Origin: Azoarcus sp. DN11
GTDB lineage: Bacteria; Pseudomonadota; Gammaproteobacteria; Burkholderiales; Rhodocyclaceae
Reading direction: 5' to 3'
Assembly (NCBI RefSeq): GCF_003628555.1
Contig: NZ_CP021731.1
Span: forward strand, 4,216,001 to 4,280,000
DNA length: 64,000 nt
Shown here piece after piece: positions 27,441 to 35,625 of the stretch. The notes beneath the pieces were generated by a model that had not been told where the DNA came from, searched no databases, and was given only the letters and a program-made list of their open reading frames with translations. How positions within the stretch are numbered: position 1 is the first letter of the stretch; each line of letters begins with the position of its first letter. A program made the translations under genes and the position numbers.

Positions 27441-29417
27441 TCATGCCGCCTGCTTCGCCGCCTGCGGCGCGAAGGTCTTCACTTCCTCGATACGCAGGTC
27501 GGCGCTGATGCGGCCCTCGCGCCCGTCCTCGTACTTCACGACGGTCTCGATGTGCTGCGTCGCCTTGCCCTCGAACAGCGCGTCGATCAGCACCGCGTAG
27601 CGCTCGGCGATGAAGTTGCGCCGCACCTTGCGCGTGCGCGTCAGCTCGCCGTCGTCGGCGTCGAGCTCCTTGTGCAGGATCAGGAAGCGCCTCACCTGCG
27701 AGCCGCTCATCTGCGGGTCGGCGGCGAGGTCGGCATTCACCTTCTCGACGCAGTCGCGGATCAGCTCATACACCGCCGGCTGCGATGCGAGGTCGGTGTA
27801 GCCCGAGTACGCCAGGCCGCGCCGTTCGGCCCAGTTGCCGACCGCTTCGAGGTCGATGTTGATGAAGGCGGTGACGACCTCGCGGCCGCTGCCGAAGGCG
27901 ACCGCCTCCTTGACGTGCTGGAAGAACTTGAGCTTGTTCTCGATGTAGTTGGGGGCGAACATCGAGCCGTCCCTGAGCTTGCCGACGTCCTTGGCGCGGT
28001 CGATGATTTTCAGGTGGCCGTCCGCGTCGAAGTAGCCCGCATCGCCGGTCATGAAGTAGCCCTCGGCGTTGATCGACTCGGCGGTCGCGTCCGGGCGCTT
28101 GTAGTAGGCCTTCAGCAGCATCGGCCCCTTGACGAGGATCTCGCCGTTGTCGGCGAGCTTCACTTCGACGAAGGGCGCCGGCTTGCCGACGGAGTCGAAC
28201 TTGATCGCGCCGTCGGGCTGCAGGCACACATAGGCGCAGGTCTCGGTCTGGCCGTAGAACTGCTTGAGGTTCACGCCGATCGAGCGGTAGAAGCGGAAGA
28301 GGTCCGGCCCGATCGCCGCGCCTGCGGTGTAGGCGACACGGATGCGGCTCATGCCCAGCACGTTCTTCAGCGGGCCGTATACCAGCAGATTTCCGAGCCA
28401 GTACTGGAAGCGATCACCCACCGACACCGGCTTGCCGTCGAGGATGTCGGCGCCACAGCGGCGCGCGACGTCGAGGAAGTGGTGGAAGAGCTTGCGCTTC
28501 AGGGCGTTCGCATCCTCCATGCGGATCATCACCTGCGTGAGCAGGTTCTCGAACACGCGCGGCGGGGCGAAGTAATAGGTCGGCCCGATCTCGCGCAGGT
28601 CCGTCATCACGGTGTCGCCCGACTCGGGGCAGTTGATCGTGAAGCCCGTGACCATCGCCTGCGCGAAGGAGAAAAGGTGGTCGCCCACCCAGGCCATCGG
28701 CAGATAGGACAGGATGTCTTCCCGGTCGGTGAGCTCGTCGACCTGCATCCCGCCGGTTGCCGCGGCGATGAAGGCACCGTGCGTCTGGCACACGCCCTTG
28801 GGCTTGCCGGTGGTGCCCGAGGTGTACAGCATCACCGAGATGTCGTCGCCCGCCCCCTTGTCGATCTCGCCGTCGAGGAAATCGGTGTGGTTGCGATCGT
28901 GGATGCCGCCCATCTCCTGCAGCTCGTCGAGGCCCATCAGCATCGGCTGGCTGTAGTGGCGCAGGCCGCGCGGGTCGTCGTAGATCACGTGCTCGAGGAA
29001 AGGCACCTCGGGGTGGATCTCGAGCATCTTGTCGACCTGCTCCTGATCCTCGACCACCGCGAAGCGGATCTCCGCATCCTGCAGCACGTAGGCCATCTCG
29101 GGCGCCACGGCGTCCTGGTAGAGCATCACGGGAATGCCGCCGAGGCATTGGCAGGCGGTCACCGACCAGTACAGGCGCGGGCGGTTGTCGCCGATGATCG
29201 CGAGCCGGTCGCCACGCTTGAAGCCCAGCGCCGCCAGCCCGCAGGCGATCGCCCGCACGTTGCGCGCGACGTCGGCCCAGCTGTAGCTCTGCCAGATGCC
29301 GAACTCCTTCTCGCGCATCGCCGGCCGCGCGGGTCGCACGGCGGCGTGATGCATCAGCAGCCGCGGAAAGGTATCCAGGGCGGCCGGATGCGCGGCTTGC
29401 CCGCTCCTGTCGGACAT
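27441..29417 (-). CDS. AMP-forming acyl-CoA synthetase (long-chain fatty acid-CoA ligase family)
   Basis: 658 aa. Adenylate-forming enzyme activating a carboxylic acid to its CoA thioester. Motifs: MLYTSGTTGKPKGVCQTH (P-loop) near residue 190, FYGQTETCAYV, YFMTGDAGYFDADGHLKIIDR and the late lysine region KLRDGSMFAPNYIENKLK. Length and the C-terminal DDGELTRTRKVRRNF segment match the FadD15/FAA-like group rather than short-chain enzymes. The ATG at 29417 has a strong GGAGGAGGTGGGT site; the frame is open further upstream without matching the family. It is first in the operon with LivGHM, binding protein and LivF, so it probably traps an imported acid as its CoA ester. Confidence 0.9.
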   Translation of the reverse strand: MSDRSGQAAHPAALDTFPRLLMHHAAVRPARPAMREKEFGIWQSYSWADVARNVRAIACGLAALGFKRGDRLAIIGDNRPRLYWSVTACQCLGGIPVMLYQDAVAPEMAYVLQDAEIRFAVVEDQEQVDKMLEIHPEVPFLEHVIYDDPRGLRHYSQPMLMGLDELQEMGGIHDRNHTDFLDGEIDKGAGDDISVMLYTSGTTGKPKGVCQTHGAFIAAATGGMQVDELTDREDILSYLPMAWVGDHLFSFAQAMVTGFTINCPESGDTVMTDLREIGPTYYFAPPRVFENLLTQVMIRMEDANALKRKLFHHFLDVARRCGADILDGKPVSVGDRFQYWLGNLLVYGPLKNVLGMSRIRVAYTAGAAIGPDLFRFYRSIGVNLKQFYGQTETCAYVCLQPDGAIKFDSVGKPAPFVEVKLADNGEILVKGPMLLKAYYKRPDATAESINAEGYFMTGDAGYFDADGHLKIIDRAKDVGKLRDGSMFAPNYIENKLKFFQHVKEAVAFGSGREVVTAFINIDLEAVGNWAERRGLAYSGYTDLASQPAVYELIRDCVEKVNADLAADPQMSGSQVRRFLILHKELDADDGELTRTRKVRRNFIAERYAVLIDALFEGKATQHIETVVKYEDGREGRISADLRIEEVKTFAPQAAKQAA

Positions 29418-29608
29418 ACCCACCTCCTCCTTTGGTTTTATCCTGCGTCTCCACCCGGCCGGTCTTGTCGTTATCAGGCTCGGGGTCCGGCGCGATCGTG
29501 TGCGCCGCAGCGTCGGCGGCAGCATCGTGGGTGCCGCTCGCGCTTTTGTGTGCGTGCAGTCTCGCAAGCCATGTTTGCGCAACTGTTTGTGAAATGTAGT
29601 GAATCGTA

Positions 29609-29620
29609 ACGACCGGTCGT
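29609..29620. promoter_or_regulatory. 12-bp palindrome, candidate TetR-family operator
   Basis: ACGACCGGTCGT is a perfect palindrome in the 281-base gap upstream of the acyl-CoA synthetase/Liv operon, about 190 bases before its start. GACCGGTC-centred palindromes are the usual operators of TetR-type acyl-CoA-responsive repressors in proteobacteria. No TetR gene is in the window. The rest of the gap up to 29640 holds no gene that I can support. Confidence 0.5.
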
Positions 29621-29646
29621 GACACCCCCCGCGCCGGGCCGTGGAC

Positions 29647-29676
29647 GAAAAAAAGGGGAGGTCGCCCTCCCCTTTT
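29647..29676 (-). terminator. Rho-independent terminator of the multiheme cytochrome operon
   Basis: On the minus strand AAAAGGGGAGG (29676-29666) pairs perfectly with CCTCCCCTTTT (29661-29651) around a 4-nt loop, and the T run continues to about 29647. It begins 23 nt after the stop codon of the cytochrome c/b fusion gene. Confidence 0.9.
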
Positions 29677-29698
29677 CCGTCATGCCCTCAGACTGCGA

Positions 29699-31681
29699 TC
29701 AGCTGAGGAAACCCGTCACCACCAGCACCAGCAGCACGAGGCCGACGGTGATCAGCGTGAGGCCGAGGACCACCGAGCCGGCGTGCAGCTGGCGCGACGG
29801 CGCATCGACCAGGTACTTCTCCAGCTCGCCCGACTCGACGAGGCGCTGGTACTGCGCCGGGTGCTCGCGGCGGAACTCTTCCAGCGACTGCGTGCCGGTG
29901 AACATCACCACGTCCGGCGGCGGCAGCTTGTCGGGACGGAAGTGGTTGTTGAAGAAGTGCACCGTGAAGAGGAACACCGCCGCCAGGAAGGCTTCCTCGC
30001 CATGCACCAGCGTGCCGACGTTGAACACCCAGCCCGGCAGGAAGCTCGCCGTGACGTGCGGGAAGGCCAGCATCAGGCCGCTCCAGCCGATGATGTTCAC
30101 ACCCCAGAACACCGCCCAGTAGTCGAACTTCTCGAAGTAGGTCCAGCGGTCGAACTGCGGCCTCGGCCCCTTTCCGACGAACCACTTGAACATGCCCCAG
30201 CAGTCGGCGAAGTCCTTCCAGTTCGGGATCAGCGAATCCGGCCCGAACCAGCGGAACTTGCGGTTGCGCAGCAATCGCGACATCACGTACACGAAGTGGA
30301 TCATGAAGATGCCGACGAAGAGCGACGCCGCGGTGCGGTGGATGATCCCCATCACCTTCGGCCCGCCGAGCAGCGCTGCGACCTTGGGTGCCCACGCGGC
30401 ATGAGCGAACAACACCGTCGTGCCGGTCAGCACCAGGGTCATCGTCACGAGCGCGAACACAAGGTGCGCGAGGCGCCAGCCCCAGGCGAAACGGACGAAG
30501 TGCTTGTCCTTGTTCACTCCCAGTTCGCCGGTACGCACGTGCGGCACAGTCTTGCGCTCCTTGCGCTCCTGCCATTCGCGGTAGTACCACAGACCGCTGT
30601 GCAGCCAGAAGAAGGCGAACACGCCGATCAGCAGGGCCGTCATGAACTTGCCGGCAATCCACATCTTCGGGTACTTCTCGAAGTCGTGCGTGTTGGCGTG
30701 CGGCCCGAAAGTCACGAAGCCCGCCGTCGCCTTCACCATGCCCGGCTTCTTGTCGTCATGGCACTTCTGGCAGGTCTTCAGGCGATTGTCCGGGTGCACG
30801 CGCGACTTCGGATCGTCGCCCTTCCTGATGCCGTGGCTGCCGTGGCAGTCCGCGCACTTGGCGGTGTAGACGAAGCCGAGGCGATTCACCTGCCCGTGGT
30901 AGGTGTCGCGGTAGCTGTGCAACTCTTCCTTGTGGCAGTCGCCGCACGCGAGCACGTTCTTCAGCTTGAACGCCTCCGACGACGAGTTGCGGATTTCGTG
31001 CGTCGTGTGGCAGTCGGTACATACCGCGCCCTTCGGGTCGCCTTTCGCGATCAGCGCGCCATGCACGGAGTTCGTGAAGTCATCGAGCTGATCCTCGTGG
31101 CAGGCGGCACCGCAGGTTTCCGGGATCGTCATGCGCCACTTTTCGCGCTCGGGCGTCCCGGCCGGGGGCACCGCGAAATCGTGGGTCGCGTGGCACTGGT
31201 TGCAGTACGCCTTGGGCCGATCCGGATGATCGGTATCCGGCCGCGCGTGGAAGGATTGCTTGTACGCGGCGATGTTCTCCACGACGATGCCCAGGCGCTC
31301 CTTGCTCGCCGCCTGGTTGTTCTTCTTCGCCTCGTCCCACAGCTTCTCGTGGCAGGCGGCACAGTCGGGCTTGACCGCATTCGGCGCCTTTGCGTGCTTC
31401 TCCTTCGCGTCGACGATGTCGGTGTGGCAGGCGACGCAATCGAGCTTCGCATGCACGCCCTTCGCCACCTTGGCGGGATCGACGGGCGCCAGCTTGATCT
31501 TTTCGCCCTCGGCATCCTCGATCTGGATCGCGGGCTTGCCGCTCTGGTGGCAGTTCAGACAGGTGGCATTGTCGAGCTTGGCCGGCGCTGCACCCTCGCC
31601 CGCAGCCAGACCCGACAATGGCCACAGCAGCGCTACAGACGCGGCTGCTGCCAGCAGACCTCGCATGTTGCGTATCTTCAC
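29699..31681 (-). CDS. Multiheme cytochrome c / cytochrome b fusion (CbcL-like quinone oxidoreductase)
   Basis: 660 aa. A signal peptide (MRGLLAAAASVALLW, cleaved near GLAAG) leads to a periplasmic part with eight CXXCH heme sites (CLNCH, CVACH, CAACH, CNQCH, CTDCH, CGDCH, CADCH, CQKCH) plus one CX3CH (CGAACH). After residue ~365 come six membrane helices with paired histidines (FWLHSGLW, IIHRTAASLF, FMIHFVYV, VHGEEAFL, FTVHFFNN), resembling the cytochrome b of formate dehydrogenases. The same layout is known from Geobacter CbcL, an inner-membrane quinol oxidoreductase of extracellular respiration. The GTG at 31681 has GGGAG 9 nt upstream; ATG at 31666 is the alternative. Last gene of the Mtr-like operon, it would exchange electrons between quinones and the decaheme cytochrome. 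Confidence 0.88.
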   Translation of the reverse strand: MKIRNMRGLLAAAASVALLWPLSGLAAGEGAAPAKLDNATCLNCHQSGKPAIQIEDAEGEKIKLAPVDPAKVAKGVHAKLDCVACHTDIVDAKEKHAKAPNAVKPDCAACHEKLWDEAKKNNQAASKERLGIVVENIAAYKQSFHARPDTDHPDRPKAYCNQCHATHDFAVPPAGTPEREKWRMTIPETCGAACHEDQLDDFTNSVHGALIAKGDPKGAVCTDCHTTHEIRNSSSEAFKLKNVLACGDCHKEELHSYRDTYHGQVNRLGFVYTAKCADCHGSHGIRKGDDPKSRVHPDNRLKTCQKCHDDKKPGMVKATAGFVTFGPHANTHDFEKYPKMWIAGKFMTALLIGVFAFFWLHSGLWYYREWQERKERKTVPHVRTGELGVNKDKHFVRFAWGWRLAHLVFALVTMTLVLTGTTVLFAHAAWAPKVAALLGGPKVMGIIHRTAASLFVGIFMIHFVYVMSRLLRNRKFRWFGPDSLIPNWKDFADCWGMFKWFVGKGPRPQFDRWTYFEKFDYWAVFWGVNIIGWSGLMLAFPHVTASFLPGWVFNVGTLVHGEEAFLAAVFLFTVHFFNNHFRPDKLPPPDVVMFTGTQSLEEFRREHPAQYQRLVESGELEKYLVDAPSRQLHAGSVVLGLTLITVGLVLLVLVVTGFLS

Positions 31682-31755
31682 TTGTAAATGCTCCCATGCT
31701 TGGCGCGGCCTCGCGCCATGAAAAAAAGGGGGCCGACACGTTGCGCGCAAACTGG

Positions 31756-31844
31756 CTGACGCGATGCGTCAGATGCGCCCATGCCTCCCCCCTGGTCCGG
31801 CGACGCCCGGTCGCCGGACTGCACCGGGCCGTCTCCGGCCCGGT
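31756..31844 (-). other. Three consecutive perfect hairpins between mtrB and the cytochrome fusion gene
   Basis: Downstream of the mtrB stop come ACCGGGCC/GGCCCGGT (31823-31844, 8 bp), GTCCGGCGAC/GTCGCCGGAC (31795-31819, 10 bp) and CTGACGC/GCGTCAG (31756-31772, 7 bp). None has a T run on the minus strand. They could attenuate transcription or protect the mtrAB message from degradation, so that the last gene is expressed at a different level. The 17-bp CTGACGC element might instead be an operator. Confidence 0.65.
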
Positions 31845-31859
31845 CGTCGCTGCCTTGAA

Positions 31860-34097
31860 TCAGAACCTGTGCGATACGGTCACGCCGATGAGCTGCGTGG
31901 TCTGCTCAGGCTTCTGGAAGACCCGCGTGCCATCCGAGAACCGCCAGCTCTGCCATGTGAAGTCGTCGAACTCGCGCTTGTCCCACACATAATCCAGACG
32001 CATTGCGGTGGACTTGTTGAACGCGTACCTGGCGAACAGACGCAGCGTGTTCTGCTGGTACTTCGTGTCGGGCAGGATGCCCGCACCCGCCAGCACCGGC
32101 GACGTCGCCCCCGGCAGCGGCGAACGTACCCCCAGGTTGGCCACGGAGATGTCGTACTCGTTGACGTCGTGGCTGTAGAGGTACTGCCCGCCGACCGACA
32201 GCGCGGACGTCAGCTGCCCGTCGAATCCCGCACCGATGGCGTCGGAATTCAGGTTCAGCTGTGCGCCCCAGGGCACGCAGGTATTCCGGACCGAGGATCC
32301 ATTGCACAGCGAACCGAACGTGCTCTGCAGCGAATGCTGCTCGATCTCGTTCTTGCCATGCGAATACCACATGTTCGCCTTCCACCGTTCGCTCAGACGA
32401 TAGCTGCCATCGAGGGAGAACAGTTCGAACTTGCCCTTGTTCAGACCGATTTTGTCGACGCGTGTCGAGAAGTCGTCGTTCGCGTATTCGTACGAGAACT
32501 GCACCGACAGGGCGTTCGTCGGCAGCCAGTCGAGCAGCAGCCTGACCTTGTCGCGCTCGCGGTCGGAGAACTGCGTCGGCGCCGTCCAGTGCTCGCCAAT
32601 CGATCCCCCCACTCGAGCGAGTTCCGCTGGAGAGTTGACGAATCGAGGACTCGGCGTACTTCCCCACTTCGAGCCGTCACGATCGCTGTGCGACACGGTG
32701 ACGCTGCCGTTCAGCGTCTCGCCGAGCGACTTGCGCAGGTCGAGCCGGAAGGTGCCCTCCGTCGTCTTGTCGCGGAACAACTCGTCCATGCCATCGTACT
32801 TCCGGACGTCATAGTCGTAACCACCGGTCAGCTTGAAGCCCATGGGCAGGCGATAGCTCGCCTCCAGCTTGCCGCGCTGGGTCTTCTGCGACAGGGGATT
32901 GTTGGTCACCTGCGCACCGCCGTGGTTGTAGTCGATCAGATAGATATCTTCCGGCGTCTTGTCGTCGCGGAATTCGTACGCCCACGAGGCCAGCACGCTG
33001 AGATCCCGCGTGAGGCGCGACGTGAAGGACGCGAACGCGTTCGTCGTTTCGACCTTGCCACCGAGATCCGAACGCTTCGTCAGCACCCCCGGGCGGAACG
33101 CGCTGCCGGGAGCCCCCTGCTCGACCGCGATCAGCGAGGCCGGGATGAAGCTGTTGTTCTGATACGCGAGGGTCTTGCCGACGGAGGCCTTCAGCTGCGT
33201 GTCGCTCGAGAAGTTGTAGCCGCCCGCGAGCTGGAACTCGTGCGCGTGATTGTCCGGCGCCAACGACAGCGGGCTCATCGCCGTGCGGTTGTTGACGTTG
33301 GGCGAGGTCACGAACAGGGCGTTGCCTGCGTTGTTCTCGAAGAAGCTGCCGTAATAGCTGCCCGACAGGTAGAACTGCTTGGTCGCGTAGTCGATGGACG
33401 CCTCGACCTGCTGGTGCGTCGAATCGATCGGTTCGGGGGCGAAGATCTGCGTGCCGAGCGCCCCGCTGACGGTAGCCCCGTTGACGCCCTTGCCCGATGC
33501 GCCGTTCGCGCCGGACATGCGCACACCCTGCTTGTCTTCGTGCTTGAAGCTGAAGTTCACCTGCAGGTTGTCGCTGATGAACTTGCGCGCCGTCAGGGTG
33601 GTGCCCTTGCGCTCGGTCATCAGGGTTTCTTCGTTGCCGATCGTGCGCACCGGCGAGGTCGCGCCCGGGAAGGCCGCCGGCATCACCAGCGTATTGCTGC
33701 CGACGCCGTCGACCGGGGTGATCACCGTGAACGGTGCGAAACGCGGAATCTGGTTGTAACCGATCCCCACCGACCAGTCACCCTGCTGCTCGGCCGAGGC
33801 TTTGAACTCCTGCGTGCGCAACCCGAGGTCGCGCCCTTCCACCCGGAACCAGCGCCCCGCGTCCGAACGCTGGACGACATTGAGGTCCACGCTGCCGTTG
33901 ACACCCTCGGAATTGAGGCCGGTGTATTGGCGATAGAGCGGGTTGATCTTGTCCACGTTCAGCAGACTGGCCCCGACCTCGGTCACGTTCGGACTGATCA
34001 GTTCCTGGACTTCGTCGGCCAGCGCTGCCGTAGCAGGGAAGGCGAGCCCGATCGCGACTGCGATCACTGTCGGCTTGAAAACACGATTGTTGTGCAT
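31860..34097 (-). CDS. mtrB: MtrB/PioB-family outer-membrane beta-barrel protein
   Basis: 745 aa. Signal peptide MHNNRVFKPTVIAVAIGL with cleavage near ATAALA-DE. The remainder consists of alternating amphipathic strands (for example GSVDLNVVQRSDAGRWFRVE, KLEASYRLPMGFKLTGGYDY) and ends in the barrel-terminal aromatic VSHRF. Start MHNNRVFK is followed by EVQELISPNVTEVGASLLN, as in PioB/MtrB proteins, which sheath the decaheme cytochrome through the outer membrane. The N-terminal CXXC of Shewanella MtrB is absent; the only cysteines seen are in GSLCNGSSVRNTCVPWG. Directly follows the decaheme gene (19-nt gap). Confidence 0.87.
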   Translation of the reverse strand: MHNNRVFKPTVIAVAIGLAFPATAALADEVQELISPNVTEVGASLLNVDKINPLYRQYTGLNSEGVNGSVDLNVVQRSDAGRWFRVEGRDLGLRTQEFKASAEQQGDWSVGIGYNQIPRFAPFTVITPVDGVGSNTLVMPAAFPGATSPVRTIGNEETLMTERKGTTLTARKFISDNLQVNFSFKHEDKQGVRMSGANGASGKGVNGATVSGALGTQIFAPEPIDSTHQQVEASIDYATKQFYLSGSYYGSFFENNAGNALFVTSPNVNNRTAMSPLSLAPDNHAHEFQLAGGYNFSSDTQLKASVGKTLAYQNNSFIPASLIAVEQGAPGSAFRPGVLTKRSDLGGKVETTNAFASFTSRLTRDLSVLASWAYEFRDDKTPEDIYLIDYNHGGAQVTNNPLSQKTQRGKLEASYRLPMGFKLTGGYDYDVRKYDGMDELFRDKTTEGTFRLDLRKSLGETLNGSVTVSHSDRDGSKWGSTPSPRFVNSPAELARVGGSIGEHWTAPTQFSDRERDKVRLLLDWLPTNALSVQFSYEYANDDFSTRVDKIGLNKGKFELFSLDGSYRLSERWKANMWYSHGKNEIEQHSLQSTFGSLCNGSSVRNTCVPWGAQLNLNSDAIGAGFDGQLTSALSVGGQYLYSHDVNEYDISVANLGVRSPLPGATSPVLAGAGILPDTKYQQNTLRLFARYAFNKSTAMRLDYVWDKREFDDFTWQSWRFSDGTRVFQKPEQTTQLIGVTVSHRF

Positions 34098-34116
34098 TTT
34101 TCCTTCTCCCTGACTC

Positions 34117-35091
34117 TTAACGCCAGAAGCGCATTGCCTTGGAGGCATTCGCCGGGCTGTTGCTGCCGTGGATCTCCGTGTGGCAGTTCAAACAGGCGCG
34201 TCCCTGAGTGACACCCACCGAGTTCAAGCCATTCACGCCGCCAGCCGCGCTGGTGTTCGTGTTGGCCGCGACACCGGGAACGGTACCGAGGTGGTTGGCC
34301 GGGTCATGACACTGCTGGCACAGGAAGGGCGGACGGACCTTGAGCATCGAGTCGGCGACGGTGCCGTGCGGGTTGTGGCAGTTGGCGCAGTCTTCGGTGA
34401 CGGGTGCGTGGTTATGCACGAAGGGACCGCGCTTTTCCGCGTGGCAGGTGTAGCAGGTCGCGTTGGTGCTGTTCTTCACGAGCAGTTTCGGACCCGTCGA
34501 GCCGTGCGGATTGTGGCAATCCGAGCAGGCCATCTTGCCTTCCGCGATCGGGTGATGCGACGGACGGTTGATCTGCGCGCGCTGCTCCTTGTGGCAGGCG
34601 AAGCAGACTTCGGGCTGGGTGCGCTTGTCGCGGACCTTGTCATCGGCCGTGTGCGTCTGGTGACAGGCGCTGCAGGCGACGTCGGCCCGTTCGTGCGTGC
34701 TGCCGGTCCACAGGTGGCGCTTGGAATCGGTCTCGTGGCACGTCAGACAGGCCGCATTGCGCTCGGACGCAGGGGTCGCGGTATTCTTGGTGAAGGTGCG
34801 GTCGGGCTTGGGCGGCTTGTCGCTGCCCTTGTAATTGACGTGCTTGTCGCTGTCGCCGTGACAGTTGGTACAGGTCGGCGCGCGGCCGTCGGCACGCGTG
34901 CCGTGTTTCGTCTTGCCGATGTGCAGCACGCCGGGAGCGTCCGCCTCGTCGTGACAGGATGTGCACTTGGCATCACCCTTGAGCACGATGTCCTTGGGCG
35001 CCTCTTTCGGCGCATCTGCGGCGTATACCGCCCCTGCGCAGATGCCGCCGATACAGGCCAGCACTGCAAGCAAGCTTCGCATTTTTTTCAT
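34117..35091 (-). CDS. mtrA: Decaheme c-type cytochrome, DmsE/MtrA/PioA family
   Basis: 324 aa. Signal peptide MKKMRSLLAVLACIGGICAG with cleavage near VYA-AD. Ten CXXCH sites in order: CTSCH, CTNCH, CLTCH, CSACH, CFACH, CSDCH, CYTCH, CANCH, CQQCH, CLNCH. Repeated DCHNPHG-type motifs (CSDCHNPHGS, CANCHNPHGT) are typical of MtrA/DmsE. It forms the heme wire inside the MtrB barrel and conducts electrons between the periplasm and the cell surface. Second gene of the operon. No surface decaheme (MtrC/OmcA) is adjacent. Confidence 0.93.
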   Translation of the reverse strand: MKKMRSLLAVLACIGGICAGAVYAADAPKEAPKDIVLKGDAKCTSCHDEADAPGVLHIGKTKHGTRADGRAPTCTNCHGDSDKHVNYKGSDKPPKPDRTFTKNTATPASERNAACLTCHETDSKRHLWTGSTHERADVACSACHQTHTADDKVRDKRTQPEVCFACHKEQRAQINRPSHHPIAEGKMACSDCHNPHGSTGPKLLVKNSTNATCYTCHAEKRGPFVHNHAPVTEDCANCHNPHGTVADSMLKVRPPFLCQQCHDPANHLGTVPGVAANTNTSAAGGVNGLNSVGVTQGRACLNCHTEIHGSNSPANASKAMRFWR

Positions 35092-35159
35092 GTTACCCCC
35101 TTGGCTCGAACTTCATTTTCCGCGCCGCCGGCCGGGCGGCGCGATTCAGGACATACTGC

Positions 35160-35507
35160 TTACTGCGAAAGGATCCACTGCATCAGGTTCTTGAGTTGGG
35201 CTTCGTCCTTCGTGTTGATGATCTTGTGATCCTCTTCGGTACCGTCCTCGAGTTTCACCTTCGGGCCGGTCGTGATGTTCTTGCGGATCTTCTCGAAGGC
35301 CTCGGCCTCCTTGCCGCGGTACTTCTCGGCGACCTTCTTGTACGAGGGGCCTTTCTTGGTCTTGTCGACGGCGTGGCACTTGAAGCAGTCGTTCTCCTTC
35401 GCGAGCGCCTTGGCGGCGTCGGCATCGACGGCCCAGGACGGCGAGGAGACGAGGATCGCGGCGGTGGCGGCCACGAGCAGCGACACGCGGTTGAGACGGA
35501 ATGGCAT
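35160..35507 (-). CDS. Monoheme periplasmic c-type cytochrome
   Basis: 115 aa with a signal peptide (VSLLVAATAAILVSSPSWAV). The mature part is DADAAKALAKENDCFKCHAV, with one heme site CFKCH, then KKGPSYKKVAEKYRGK as in class I cytochromes. The C-terminal segment that normally supplies the Met ligand has no Met before the last helix (NLMQWIL); instead EEDHKII offers a His. The start at 35507 has CAGGAGAG upstream. It is the first gene of the operon and likely shuttles electrons in the periplasm between the decaheme conduit and other carriers. Confidence 0.85.
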   Translation of the reverse strand: MPFRLNRVSLLVAATAAILVSSPSWAVDADAAKALAKENDCFKCHAVDKTKKGPSYKKVAEKYRGKEAEAFEKIRKNITTGPKVKLEDGTEEDHKIINTKDEAQLKNLMQWILSQ

Positions 35508-35625
35508 TTGGGCTCTCCTGTTGAAGCTGAAATTTCGTCGTTCGGCCACGCGAACGGCGCAGCTCGACGTGACGAAATTTTCATGAATTCGCGCAAAACC
35601 ACATATCGGACGGGGTTTAATTTGC

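Noticed and set aside
29418..29582. N-terminal extension of the acyl-CoA synthetase by 55 residues
   Set aside because: The extension is Arg/Thr/Pro-rich and unlike the family, and the ATG at 29417 has a near-ideal ribosome site.
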